Assembly (NCBI GenBank): GCA_910587705.1
Contig: CAJUMX010000014.1
Location: forward strand, 1 to 64,000
DNA from: an uncultured Oscillibacter sp.
GTDB taxonomy: Bacteria > Bacillota > Clostridia > Oscillospirales > Oscillospiraceae
DNA: 64,000 nucleotides
Direction of reading: 5' to 3'
In this document: one piece after another, positions 51,051 through 60,300 of the stretch
Layout: each line of letters starts with the position of its first letter
How positions within the stretch are numbered: the stretch's first letter is position 1
The notes under the pieces: generated by a model
The model's input: the letters and a program-made list of their open reading frames with translations, nothing else
Database searches by the model: none
Told to the model about the DNA's origin: nothing
Translations under genes and position numbers: made by a program

Positions 51051-52667
51051 TTACACAACGGGGTCTGGCCCGATGAGGGCGAAGCCCGGGTCCGCCACCG
51101 GAGGCTGGGGGTCCGCCGGGACCTCCGGCGCGGGGGCGGGCTCCTGGGGGGCCGGGGGCGTATTGACGTCCGGCGTGGCGGGGGCGTCGGGGGAAGCCGG
51201 GGGCGTCGGGGTGCCGGTATCCGGCGGGCTGATAGGCGTCGTTCCCCCGGGCTGGGTGGACCCATTGGAATTCGTAGTTCCGCCTCCGTTTTCATTGGAG
51301 CCGATCGCCGTATCCGGCGGTCCGGTGACCAGGGGCTCCCCGGTCTCCGGGTCAATGGGAACGATGGGTTCGCCGGTCTCCGGGTCCACGGTGATGGGCA
51401 GGCCCGTCTCCGGGTCGATGGGATAGCCGTTTTCGTCCACGGTAGGCTCCTCTTCCTCCGGCTCGTCCTTGGGGGGCGGGAGAGCCGCTTTTTTGTCCTC
51501 CACATAGCCGGTGGAGGAGCTGACGGAGCCGTCGGCATTGACGGACATAATGTCCAGGTCCGACAGGGTGAACACCTCGGTAAAGGGGCTAAGCTCGTTG
51601 TTCACCAGGTCCAACAGCTGCCGGGCGTTTGGCACCACATAGGACTGCATGTTTCCCACGCTCCGGCTGTAGGCGTACTTGGCGCTGTTTGGCATGGTGA
51701 CAAAGTTCACATCCTCCGTTTTCAAGCCCCCCATCACCGCCTGCTGCCCAAACCAGAGGATGTTCTGGAAGCTCATATCCGTTTCCACGTTCTTGTTGAA
51801 CGCCTCGATAAGGGGACCTACCTTAGTCATATTCTTGGGCCGCAGAAGCTGGTCCACCATGGCCTTCAAAAACGCCTGCTGGGTCTTGATGCGGCCCAGA
51901 TCGCCGTCCGGGTAGCCGCGCGTAATGCCGTTTTTCCGGTTGTCATGGCGGTAGCGGAGAACCTGCATAGCGTCGTCCCCGCTGAGGAGGCGGTAGCCCG
52001 CCGTCTGATGAATATGGAGGTCCTGATAGGGGTCGTCGTAGTTCATGTCCTGGGGCACGTCGAAGTACACACCGCCGATGGCGTCTACAATCTCCCCCAC
52101 GGCATCCCATTCCACCACCACCTGGAAGTCCGGCTCGAAGCCCACCAGCTGGGAAATCTCCTTGTAGAGGTGCTGGATGCCCCGTTCGCCGCCGCCATAG
52201 TAATTATAGACGGAGTTGATCCGTTTAATGTCCCAGGGGACGTTCACCATGGTATCCCGGGGGATGGACATGACGGTGGCCTTTTGATTGGTTACGTCGT
52301 AGCTGGCCAGCAGCATGGTGTCCGTGTTTCCGCCGCCGCCGGTGTCCCGGCCCAAAATCAGAACGGTCCAGTAGTCCGCGCTTTTCCGCTCTCCGTCTCC
52401 GCCCCGGGGGCGGAGACCGTCGCCGTAGTCAATGGGCTCCGGCCCGTCGGGCCTGCCGTCCCCGTCCTTGTCCACGGTATTTTGAGAGTCGTTCCGGACA
52501 GGCAGCTCCGGCCGGACGAAGAGGCTCCGCAGGGCCAGCGTCACCGCCAAAGCGATGGCCAGCACCACAGCCACCACAAGCAAAATGAGCTGCTGGCGGG
52601 TCAGCTTCCCCTTCCGGGGGGGCTTGGAGCCCTGACCGCCTGTCAGACGCTTTCCAATGTTGCTCAT
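51051..52667 (-). CDS. LytR-CpsA-Psr (LCP) family protein with repeat-rich tail
   Basis: The 538-residue protein has a short basic cytoplasmic segment, one membrane helix (about 28-47) and an external LCP domain (SADYWTVLILGRD, GNTDTMLLASYD, MSIPRDTMVN, INSVYNYYG, GRIKTQQAF) that transfers glycopolymers to peptidoglycan. After about residue 390 follows a 145-residue tail: Glu-rich, then repeats of DPETGLP/DPETGEP, then Ser/Thr/Pro/Ala-rich sequence. Standard LCP proteins end near 320-400 residues. The tail may span the wall. It sits between nadD-yqeK and rsfS, a common clostridial arrangement. Confidence 0.92.
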   Translation of the reverse strand: MSNIGKRLTGGQGSKPPRKGKLTRQQLILLVVAVVLAIALAVTLALRSLFVRPELPVRNDSQNTVDKDGDGRPDGPEPIDYGDGLRPRGGDGERKSADYWTVLILGRDTGGGGNTDTMLLASYDVTNQKATVMSIPRDTMVNVPWDIKRINSVYNYYGGGERGIQHLYKEISQLVGFEPDFQVVVEWDAVGEIVDAIGGVYFDVPQDMNYDDPYQDLHIHQTAGYRLLSGDDAMQVLRYRHDNRKNGITRGYPDGDLGRIKTQQAFLKAMVDQLLRPKNMTKVGPLIEAFNKNVETDMSFQNILWFGQQAVMGGLKTEDVNFVTMPNSAKYAYSRSVGNMQSYVVPNARQLLDLVNNELSPFTEVFTLSDLDIMSVNADGSVSSSTGYVEDKKAALPPPKDEPEEEEPTVDENGYPIDPETGLPITVDPETGEPIVPIDPETGEPLVTGPPDTAIGSNENGGGTTNSNGSTQPGGTTPISPPDTGTPTPPASPDAPATPDVNTPPAPQEPAPAPEVPADPQPPVADPGFALIGPDPVV

Positions 52668-52671
52668 ATTT

Positions 52672-53868
52672 TTATCTCTGTCCTTTCAGCGCATCCCTGG
52701 CTTCCAGGGTCTTGGGGTGAATGGGCGCGTTTCGGGTCTCCATCTCCCCGATGGTCATTTCCAGTCCCAGCAGCAGCCCGGCGTCCAGGTCCTCATAGCA
52801 GGTCCGCCGCAGCGCCTCCACGCCGGGGAAAACCCGGGTAGGCTCGATGTAGTCCGCCAGATACAGGACCTTTTCCAGCAGCGTCATGTCCCCCCGCCCG
52901 GTGGTGTGCCAGCGGATGGCGTTGGTAATCTCCTCATCTGTGCCAAAGACCGCCTCCGCGATGCCTGCGCCGGTCTTGGCGTGGAGGAGCTTGATCTCCC
53001 GCCGCTCCATCTCGTCCAGGGGAACGTGGAACCGCTCCGCCAGGGCCAGCTGCTCCGGGAGGCTCAGCTTCTTCGTGCAGTCGTGAAGCAGAGCGGCCCG
53101 CCGGGCCTTCTCCGCGTCCGCCCCCCAGCGCTCCGCCAGGCGGACGGCCTCCTGCTCGGTGCCCAGCACATGGGGAATCCGCCGGTGGTTCAAACAGCTC
53201 AACGCCACGGGCCGGAGCTGCTCCAGAGACAGATTTTTCAAGTCCGCCGCTGTGCCGTAGAGCTTTTCCCGGAGAATATAGCCATACACCGCCGGGGCCA
53301 GGAGCCCTCCGCCCTCTCCCCGTGCCAGCCGCTCCCGCAGCTCCGTGGAGGATACGTCCACCACGCCTGGAATACTAAGGGTGAAAATCCGGGCCTGCGG
53401 AAATCTTCGGCAGAGGAAATCCCGCTGAACGGAAAACAGCTCCTCCGTGTCCGCCTCCGTCCGCCCAAAGGCAGCCACCCCCGCCAGGGAAAGGATGCGC
53501 TCCGGCTCGTGCCAGGTGTGAAGGGTAAGGAACATATCCGCCCCCATCAGCAGCCACAGCTCATCCTCCGGGTATTTCTCCTTCAAGCAGGCCAAGGTGT
53601 CGGCGGTGTAGCTGTTTCCCCCCCGCCGGAGCTCCAGGTCCAAAACCTCCGCCTTGTCCCCCAGGCCAGTCTGCTCCATGGCCAGGCGAGTCATTTCCAG
53701 CCGCTGCTCCGGCGCAGGGCTTTCGGAGGGCAGGGCCTTGTGGGGCGGGTGTCCTGTGGGAATCACCAAGAGTTTATCCAGCTTCAAAAGTCCGAATACC
53801 GCCCGGGCCGCGGTAATATGTCCCAGATGCGGCGGGTTGAAGGCCCCGCCGTATACGCCGATCTTCAA
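52672..53868 (-). CDS. nadD: NadD-YqeK fusion: nicotinate-nucleotide adenylyltransferase plus HD phosphohydrolase
   Basis: Residues 1-205 are NadD (GVYGGAFNPPHLGHITAA with the HxGH nucleotide motif, and STELRERLARGEG near the end), which makes deamido-NAD. Residues about 215-398 are a YqeK-type HD domain (RRAALLHDCTKKL, HAKTGAGIAEAVFG, IRWHTTGRGDM, YLADYIEPTR), which cleaves diadenosine tetraphosphate. In most Firmicutes these are two adjacent genes; here they form one frame. The start is TTG 53868 behind GGGGG. The next gene, LCP, starts four bases after the stop. Confidence 0.93.
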   Translation of the reverse strand: MKIGVYGGAFNPPHLGHITAARAVFGLLKLDKLLVIPTGHPPHKALPSESPAPEQRLEMTRLAMEQTGLGDKAEVLDLELRRGGNSYTADTLACLKEKYPEDELWLLMGADMFLTLHTWHEPERILSLAGVAAFGRTEADTEELFSVQRDFLCRRFPQARIFTLSIPGVVDVSSTELRERLARGEGGGLLAPAVYGYILREKLYGTAADLKNLSLEQLRPVALSCLNHRRIPHVLGTEQEAVRLAERWGADAEKARRAALLHDCTKKLSLPEQLALAERFHVPLDEMERREIKLLHAKTGAGIAEAVFGTDEEITNAIRWHTTGRGDMTLLEKVLYLADYIEPTRVFPGVEALRRTCYEDLDAGLLLGLEMTIGEMETRNAPIHPKTLEARDALKGQR

Positions 53869-53893
53869 AATGGAAGCCCCCTTGCAGACAGGA

Positions 53894-54220
53894 TTAAAGT
53901 TTCTTCTTCCGCTCTTTTACCAGTTGAATCCGCTTCTCCTTCGGCTTGGAGTGGGTCTCCCGGTAGAGAACGAACTTGGTGCCGATAACCTGGACCACCT
54001 CGCTGCGGGTGGCCTTCGCCAGCTCCTCCGCCGCCGTGCGGGCGTCATAGTCTAGATTGTTCTCCAGCACCCGGCCCTTGATAAGCTCCCGGGCCTCTAA
54101 GGCGTCGTCAGCCTGTTTGATGAGGTTTTCTCCGATTCCCTCCTTGCCAATCTGGAGGATGGTATCAATGCCGTTGGCCAGGCCCCGCAATTGGGCCCGC
54201 TGTTTGCTTGTTAAGTCCAA
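53894..54220 (-). CDS. yhbY: YhbY-type CRM-domain RNA-binding protein
   Basis: The 108-residue protein is a single CRM domain: LTSKQRAQLRGLANGIDTIL, GIGENLIKQADDALEARELI and the loop VQVIGTKFVLYRE. YhbY/YqeI associates with ribosome precursors. The start is TTG 54220, with AAAGGAG eight bases before it. It lies upstream of nadD-yqeK, the usual neighbour in Firmicutes. Confidence 0.93.
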   Translation of the reverse strand: MDLTSKQRAQLRGLANGIDTILQIGKEGIGENLIKQADDALEARELIKGRVLENNLDYDARTAAEELAKATRSEVVQVIGTKFVLYRETHSKPKEKRIQLVKERKKKL

Positions 54221-54223
54221 CGC

Positions 54224-54383
54224 TCAATCTCCTTTCGCATGTCCGATTAAGGCCAGAAGAAACCCGCCAGCGCCGTAGCCAATGGCTACGACATTGTTCA
54301 AGGAAAACGCGATGCCCAGCAGGCTCAACGCGCTCCCCAAAAGCAGGGTCTTACGCCCTTCGTGTCCGCGTCTTTTTACTCAT
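54224..54383 (-). pseudogene. Small membrane protein gene, apparently frameshifted
   Basis: ATG 54383 overlaps the rdgB stop (ATGA) and encodes a basic start MSKKTRTRR, then stops. One base out of frame the sequence continues as a hydrophobic helix protein (KTLLLGSALSLLGIAFSLNN, then VVAIGYGAGGFLLALIGHAK) ending at 54224, just before yhbY. Dropping one base from the CCC run at 54356-54358 (plus strand) fuses both into a sensible 52-residue membrane protein. Function unknown. Confidence 0.55.
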
Positions 54384-54976
54384 TTATTCAAGTAGGCTTT
54401 CAGCTTCTCCGCAAAGGCCGCCAGGGCCTTTCCCCGGTGGGAAATTTTGCTCTTCTCCTCCGGGCTGATTTGTCCAAAGGTCTTGCCCTTCTCGGGAATC
54501 AGGAACACCGGGTCATAGCCAAAGCCGCCCTCCCCCAAGGGGGCGAAGGCGATGGCCCCGTCACAGCGGCCCTCCGCCTCCAGCGTATCCCCATTGGGGA
54601 AGGCACAGGCCACGGCGCAGGTAAAATGGGCCGCCCGAGTGGTCTGGCCCCGGAGATTCTGAAGCAGCAGACGCCGCCGCCCCGCGTCGTCCAAGCCCTC
54701 CCCGCCGTAGCGGGCGGAGTAGACCCCGGGGCCGCCGTTCAAAGCGTCCACGCATAGGCCGGAATCATCGGCGATGGCGGGCAGTCCCGCCGCGGCGCAG
54801 ATGGCCCGGGCCTTTAACATCGCGTTTTCGGCAAAGGTGGTCCCGGTCTCCTCCACGTCCACCTCCACCCCGGCCTCGGCAGGGCTGACAACCTCCACGC
54901 CTAAGCCGGACAAAATCGCCTTCATCTCCGCCAGCTTTCCCGGATTGTGGGTAGCCAGCACAAATTTCTCCGCCAT
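54380..54976 (-). CDS. rdgB: RdgB/HAM1 non-canonical purine NTP pyrophosphatase
   Basis: The 198-residue enzyme shows the family start FVLATHNPGKLAEMKAIL, the substrate loop TFAENAMLKARA, ADDSGLCVDALNGGPGVYSA and FGYDPVF. It removes ITP, dITP and XTP from the nucleotide pool. ATG 54976 follows GGGAGGG and overlaps the rph stop (TGATG). The frame extends to 55039 within rph but without similarity to the family. Confidence 0.95.
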   Translation of the reverse strand: MAEKFVLATHNPGKLAEMKAILSGLGVEVVSPAEAGVEVDVEETGTTFAENAMLKARAICAAAGLPAIADDSGLCVDALNGGPGVYSARYGGEGLDDAGRRRLLLQNLRGQTTRAAHFTCAVACAFPNGDTLEAEGRCDGAIAFAPLGEGGFGYDPVFLIPEKGKTFGQISPEEKSKISHRGKALAAFAEKLKAYLNK

Positions 54977-55698
54977 CAGAATTTCCCTCCCAGCGCTTCT
55001 TTCTGGACCGCCAGCAGCTCCTTGCAGCCCTTGGCGCACAGGCGCACCAGCTCTTGTTGCTCCGCGGGGCTGAAGGCCCGGCCCTCGCCGGTGCCCTGAA
55101 TCTCAATGAGCTCTCCCAGCTCGTTCATCACGCAGTTCAAATCCACCTGGGCCCGGCTGTCCTCGCTGTAGCGGAGGTCCAGCAGGGGCGTGTCGTCCAC
55201 AATCCCGGCGGATACGCCGGTGACGTAGTGCCGGATGGGGCTGGCGCCCAGATCGCCGTTTTCCACCAGCCTCCGGCAAGCCAGCGCCAGGGCCACAAAG
55301 CCCCCGGTAACGGAGGCGGTCCGGGTCCCACCGTCTCCCTGGAGCACGTCGCAGTCAATGGTAATGGTCCGCTCCCCCAGCTTTCTCATATCCACGGCGG
55401 AGCGGAGAGACCGGCCCACCAGACGCTGAATCTCGGCGCTCCGGGGGGACAATTTCAGCTTGGAGACATCCCGGCGGCTCCGCTCCCGGTTGGCCCGGGG
55501 TAGCATGGAGTACTCGGCGGTAATCCAGCCCTCTCCATAGGGGACGTGGGGCGGCGTTTTCTCCTCCACGCTGGCACAGCAGAGGACCATGGTGTCCCCG
55601 CACTGAATCAGGCAGCTGCCTTCGGCGAATTTGATGAAATCGGTTGTAATGGTCACAGGCCGCAGCTCGCCCGCGGCCCGACCGTCCTCTCTGGTCAA
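54976..55698 (-). CDS. rph: Ribonuclease PH
   Basis: The 240-residue enzyme has EDGRAAGELRPVTITTDFIK at its start, CCASVEEKTPPH, the RNase PH signature YSMLPRANRERSRRD and DCDVLQGDGGTRTASVTGG. It trims tRNA 3' ends phosphorolytically. It is followed directly by rdgB, a frequent pairing. A 207-base spacer with several hairpins separates it from ftsY upstream. Confidence 0.95.
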   Translation of the reverse strand: MTREDGRAAGELRPVTITTDFIKFAEGSCLIQCGDTMVLCCASVEEKTPPHVPYGEGWITAEYSMLPRANRERSRRDVSKLKLSPRSAEIQRLVGRSLRSAVDMRKLGERTITIDCDVLQGDGGTRTASVTGGFVALALACRRLVENGDLGASPIRHYVTGVSAGIVDDTPLLDLRYSEDSRAQVDLNCVMNELGELIEIQGTGEGRAFSPAEQQELVRLCAKGCKELLAVQKEALGGKF

Positions 55699-55905
55699 GT
55701 CGACTCCTCCTTATAATCTGGTGTCTCCCAGAGGGGAGCTAGGGAGGCTCCCCCTGGTTTTTCCGCATAAGCGGAAAAAATTCCAATCATTTTTGGCGCG
55801 ACATGCGCGTGCCAAAAATACCCCGCCCCCAGCCGCCTTGGGCGGCGGCTCCAGTCCGCAGACTGGAGGGGGGAATCTAAAGGGGGGACGAAGTCCCCTC
55901 TTTAT
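55699..55905. repeat. Cluster of five hairpins between ftsY and rph
   Basis: Successive inverted repeats: TTTTTCCGC/GCGGAAAAA (55758-55779), ATTTTTGGC/GCCAAAAAT (55789-55819), CCGCC/GGCGG (55833-55845), CTCCAGTC/GACTGGAG (55849-55868) and GGGGAC/GTCCCC (55884-55898). Such hairpin strings look like a REP-type or miniature mobile repeat rather than a single terminator, although the last one could end ftsY transcription. Confidence 0.6.
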
Positions 55906-56778
55906 TTAAATGATCGCCTCGGCGTACTCCTCCGAGTCGAAGGGCCGGAGATCGTCGATGCCCTCGCCCACTCCGGCGAACTTCACAGGCACGCCCAGCT
56001 CCTTCGCAATCGCCACGGCGATGCCGCCCTTGGCGGTACCGTCCAGCTTGGTGAGGATGATACCCGTCAGCCCCGCCGCCTCCTTGAAGGTCTTGGCCTG
56101 AATCAAACCGTTCTGGCCCGTGGTGGCATCCAGCACCAGCAGGGTCTCCCGGGCCGCGCCGGGGCATTCCCGGTCGATGATCTTGGAGAGCTTGGCAAGC
56201 TCCGCCATGAGATTGGTCTTATTGTGGAGCCGTCCCGCCGTGTCGCAGAGCACCACGTCCACCCCCCGGGCCTTGGCGGCCTGGAGGGCGTCGAAGAGCA
56301 CCGCGCCGGGGTCCGCCCCCTCGTGCTGGCGGATCAGGTCCGCCTTAGCCCGCTCCGACCAGATTTCCAGCTGGTCGGCGGCGGCGGCCCGGAAGGTGTC
56401 CGCCGCGCAGAGGAGGCACTTCTTCCCGCCGTAGCGCAGGAGGTTCGCCATCTTGCCGATGGAGGTGGTTTTCCCCACGCCGTTGACCCCGATGAAGAGA
56501 AAGACGCAGGGAGAGGTGGAGACGTTCACCTCCGTGGTGCCCACGTTCAGCGCCTCTACGATGATCGCCCGCAGGGCGGCGCGGACCTCCTCCTGGCTCA
56601 CGAGTCTTTCCTTGCGGACCTTCTCCCGGAGCTTCTCTACCGTCTCTACGGCGATTTCCATGCCGAAGTCGGAGAGGATGAGGGTCTCTTCCAGCTCCTC
56701 AAAGAAAGCCTCGTCGGCCTCGGTGTAAGTGGTGAACAGGTTGGTGGTGATCTTTTTTAGTTTGTCAAAGAAACCCAT
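55906..56778 (-). CDS. ftsY: FtsY, signal recognition particle receptor
   Basis: The 290-residue GTPase has the N domain (FFDKLKKITTNLFTTYTEAD) and G domain with P-loop GVNGVGKTTSIGKMA, DTAGRLHNK, TKLDGTAKGG and the closing GVGEGIDDLRPFD. It lacks the acidic A domain found in longer FtsY proteins. It receives ribosome-SRP complexes at the membrane. It lies downstream of smc, its usual partner in Firmicutes. Confidence 0.95.
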   Translation of the reverse strand: MGFFDKLKKITTNLFTTYTEADEAFFEELEETLILSDFGMEIAVETVEKLREKVRKERLVSQEEVRAALRAIIVEALNVGTTEVNVSTSPCVFLFIGVNGVGKTTSIGKMANLLRYGGKKCLLCAADTFRAAAADQLEIWSERAKADLIRQHEGADPGAVLFDALQAAKARGVDVVLCDTAGRLHNKTNLMAELAKLSKIIDRECPGAARETLLVLDATTGQNGLIQAKTFKEAAGLTGIILTKLDGTAKGGIAVAIAKELGVPVKFAGVGEGIDDLRPFDSEEYAEAII

Positions 56779-57119
56779 GGGTCCTCCTTATGGATTCAGC
56801 CATGAAGATGGCTGGTTCTTTGCACCCCCCATTTTCTCTTTTCCTTCCAGAAGGAAAAGAGAAAACGGGCCGTGCACGGTCCAAAAGAGAAAAGGAAGTA
56901 CGGTCCCTGCGGGGGACGCGGGACGAGGGACGCGCAAGGCGCTCCTCCGTTTTGTATGCATGTCTTTCGCCCGCGGCGTGGTGCGGGCGGGGGTTTTGGA
57001 GGTTGTCGAATGGACCTTCTCCTCTTTTCGCTGCCGCTCACCTGGCGGTGGGGGTATGCGTTTGCCCTTTTCCAGGGCTGCCCTTCTCTCGATAGAACAC
57101 CCTTCTCATGCCGGTGGAA
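56779..57119. other. Spacer between the zinc-ribbon gene and ftsY
   Basis: No gene seen in these 341 bases. A 15-bp perfect hairpin with pyrimidine/purine arms lies at 56832-56865 (TTTTCTCTTTTCCTT/AAGGAAAAGAGAAAA), followed by the near-palindrome GGGCCGTGCACGGTCC (about 56867-56882) and another purine tract AAAAGAGAAAAGGAA. It resembles the hairpin after gutM. Confidence 0.5.
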
Positions 57120-57374
57120 TCAAAACTTCCTCCGGGCATCGTAGTCGATCTCCCGCCCGCAGCGGGCGCACTTCTTTTTCTTGAAGGGCGGATTAACCCC
57201 CCTGCCGCAGTATGGACAGCGCCAGCAAAACAGGGCGGCCAGAATCGCCGCAAGGAACAAAAGCAAGCCGCTGGCGGTCATGCCCGGATTCCCCAGGCAC
57301 TCGCCAAGAACTACAATCACTGCGGACGCCGCGAACACCGCCAGGGTAACCCAGATCTTCTGCCGTAAAGTCAT
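57120..57374 (-). CDS. Small membrane protein with C-terminal zinc ribbon
   Basis: The 84-residue protein has two membrane helices (about 7-25 and 32-48) and a cytoplasmic zinc ribbon with CPYCGRGV and CARCGREI. It may bind metal or nucleic acid at the membrane; the function is not known. It lies 16 bases after the smc stop and is preceded by GGGGA. It probably belongs to the smc-ftsY transcript. Confidence 0.75.
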   Translation of the reverse strand: MTLRQKIWVTLAVFAASAVIVVLGECLGNPGMTASGLLLFLAAILAALFCWRCPYCGRGVNPPFKKKKCARCGREIDYDARRKF

Positions 57375-57390
57375 CGTATTGTTCCCCTTT

Positions 57391-60300
57391 CTACTGAATG
57401 TCCAATTCCTTTGCCATGTCGTTCAAATTGATGGTCAGCATCTTGGATACGCCCTTTTCCTGCATGGTCACGCCGTACAGCACGTCGGCCTCCTCCATGG
57501 TGCCCCGGCGGTGGGTGATGACGATGAACTGCGTTCTCCCCGCCAGCTGGCGCATATACCGGGCGTAGCGGGTGACGTTCACATCGTCCAGGGCCGCCTC
57601 GATCTCGTCCATGACGCAGAAAGGCGTGGGATGGACCTTTAAAATGGAGAAGTACAGGGCGATGGCTACGAAGGCTTTCTCACCGCCGGACAGCAGGGAG
57701 ATGGTTTTCAGCGTCTTTCCCGGCGGCTGGGCCTTGATCTCAATGCCGCAGTTCAGGATATCCGTCTCATCCTCCAGCTCCAGCTGGGCCTGTCCGCCGC
57801 CGAACATCTCTAGGAATGTAGCCTGGAAGCTCTCGTTTAAAAGCTGGAACTGCTCGGCGAAAATCCGGGTCATCTCCCCAGTGATGCCGCCAATGATGGT
57901 TTCCAGCTCCCCCTTGGCCTTCTCCACGTCGTCCCGCTGGTCCGTCAAATACGTATACCGGGTGTTCACCCGCTCGTACTCCTCAATGGCGCCGATATTG
58001 GGCGTACCCAGGGCGGCAATGCCTTTTTTCAATTCTCCAATCCGCCGGGTGGCCTTGGGGACGCTCTCCAGCTCGATGCGCTGGGCCTGGGCGTCGGAGT
58101 GGCTCAATTCATAGTGCTCCCAGAGGCGGTCGATAATCTGCTTTTCCTCCATGCCGGAGGTGGCCAGCTTCTGCTCCAGCCGGGAGGCGGAGCGTTCCAG
58201 GTTCAAGAGGTTTTCATTCATCTCCTGGCTGGCCTTGTTCTGGGCGGTGCGCTGGGCCTCCAGGGCCATTTTTTCCTCGTTCAGGGCGCTTAACCGCTCC
58301 TGGCAGCTCTGCCGCCGCTGGTTCAGGGCACTTATGCCCTCCCGGCGGCGGGCGATCTCCGCCTGGGCCTTTTCGATGGCCTCCTGGTAATTCCCAAGCG
58401 TTTCCTCCTTCTGCCGCCGGTCTCCCGTCAGCTCCGCCGCCAAGCGGCGCAGGTCTGCGGCCCGTTGGAGGGCGGCGTCCCGCTCGGCGGCGAGGGCGGC
58501 CAGCTCCTCCTTCCGGGTGGTGACCTCCTCGGTGAGGGCGCTGGACTGGGCCAGAAGCTCGGACTGGCCGGAGAGGGCCTGGTTGGCCTGTTCCCGGTAC
58601 TTTGCGGCTTCAGCCTCCTGCCCGGCAATGGCTTGCTCTGCCCGTTCCTTTCGCTGTCGGTTCTCCTCCAAATGCCCGGTAAGGCTCTCCAGCTCTCCCG
58701 TCAGGTTCTCCAAATTTTCGCCCAGGGATTTGAGCAGGATATCAAAGTGGTTCTTTGCGCCCTCCAGCCGCAAAACCTCGTCCTCCGCCTGGCGGCGCTG
58801 GCCCTCGGCGGTCTCCAGGTCGTACCGGGCGGCAGCCAGCTCCCGCTGGACGGCCTCCTCCTCCCGGCGGGCCTCCTCCAGGCGCTCCCGCATCCCTTCG
58901 GAGCGGCCGTGAAGCTTTTCCAGCTCCGCCGCCCGGCTCAGCACACCGGCATTCCGGGAGGTGGAGCCGCCGGTCATGGAGCCGCCCCGGTTGATGACCT
59001 GACCGTCTAAGGTGACGATGCGGAAGGCGTTATGATACTTCCGGGCCAGGGTAATGCCGCAGTCCAGGTCCTCCACGATGACCGTCCGGCCCAGGAGGTT
59101 CTGAAAAATATTCCGATACTTCGGGTCAAAGCTCACCAGCCGGGAGGCGATGCCCACAAAGCCGAATTCCTGCTCCACGCCGTTTGGCCGCAGCTCCTCC
59201 CCCCGGATGGCGGTGAGGGGCAGGAAGGTGGCCCGGCCCCCGTCCCGTTGCTTCAGATAGCCGATGGCGGCTTTCGCGTCCTCCTCCCGGTCCACGACGA
59301 TGTTCTGGAGGCCCGCCCCCAAAGCGATTTCGATGGCGACGGTGTACTTCTGCTCCGTCCTCATCAACCCTGCCACAGGGCCGTGGACTCCCCGGAGGTT
59401 GTTCTGGCACACCAGCTTGACGGCCTTGGAAAAGCCCTCATAGTCCTTTTCCATCTCCGTCAGAAGCCGGATGCGGTTCTCCAGCGCCCCGGCGTCCATA
59501 GTCAGCTTCATCCGCCTGTCTGCGGCGGCGGCGGCCTTTTTCTCCCGCTCCTCCATCCGCAGACTGTGGCCCGCAATGATATTGGCGGCGGCCTGCGCAT
59601 CGTCCCGGGCGTCCTCCAGAGCGCGGCGGTTGGCCTTGGCCTCTTTCCGGGCCCGTTCCAGCTGCTCCTCCGCAGCGGCCTTTTCCGTCTCCACGGTGCT
59701 CCGCCGCTCCTCCAGCTGCCCATTCTCGGCGGTGATGGCGGCAGCCTCCGCCCGCGCGTCGGCGGCGGCGGCCATGGCCACGGCCTCCCGGCCCCGGAGG
59801 GCCTCCGCCTCGGACTGCTGGCCCCCTGCCTGGGCGGCGGCGGCCCGGGCCTGTTCCAAAAGGGCCTTCAGGCCCTTGTTCAGCTCCTCCAGCCGCCGGG
59901 ACAGGCCCTCGGCCCGGTCCTTCTCCTGGGCGGACTGGGCCGCCAAGCCCCCGGCCCGGCTGTCGGACTCCACCAGCTCCGTCCGGGCCCGGTCAATGTT
60001 CTCCTGGTTGTGGGCGATGCCGGTTTCCAGCACCGCGATGGCGGCGGATTGGTCTTTCATCTGGGCGTCCAGCTCCCCGGCCTCTCCCCGGACCTGCTCC
60101 GCTTCCATGTCCTTTTGGCGCATTTCCTCGCCGAAGCGCTCCCCCTCGGCATAGAGGGCATCCAGGGCTGCCCGGGCCTCGTCCCGCTCCTTCTCGGCGG
60201 CGTGGAAGTCCATTTCCAGCTTCCGGGCGCTGATTTTCAAGGCGTCCAGATTCTCCAGCCACACAGAGATTTCCAATACCCGCAGCTCGTCCCGGAGGAT

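Noticed and set aside
51042..52841. Open frame antisense to the LCP gene and the end of nadD-yqeK
   Set aside because: Its composition is repetitive Gly/Arg/Val produced by the tail repeats on the other strand; no start signals.
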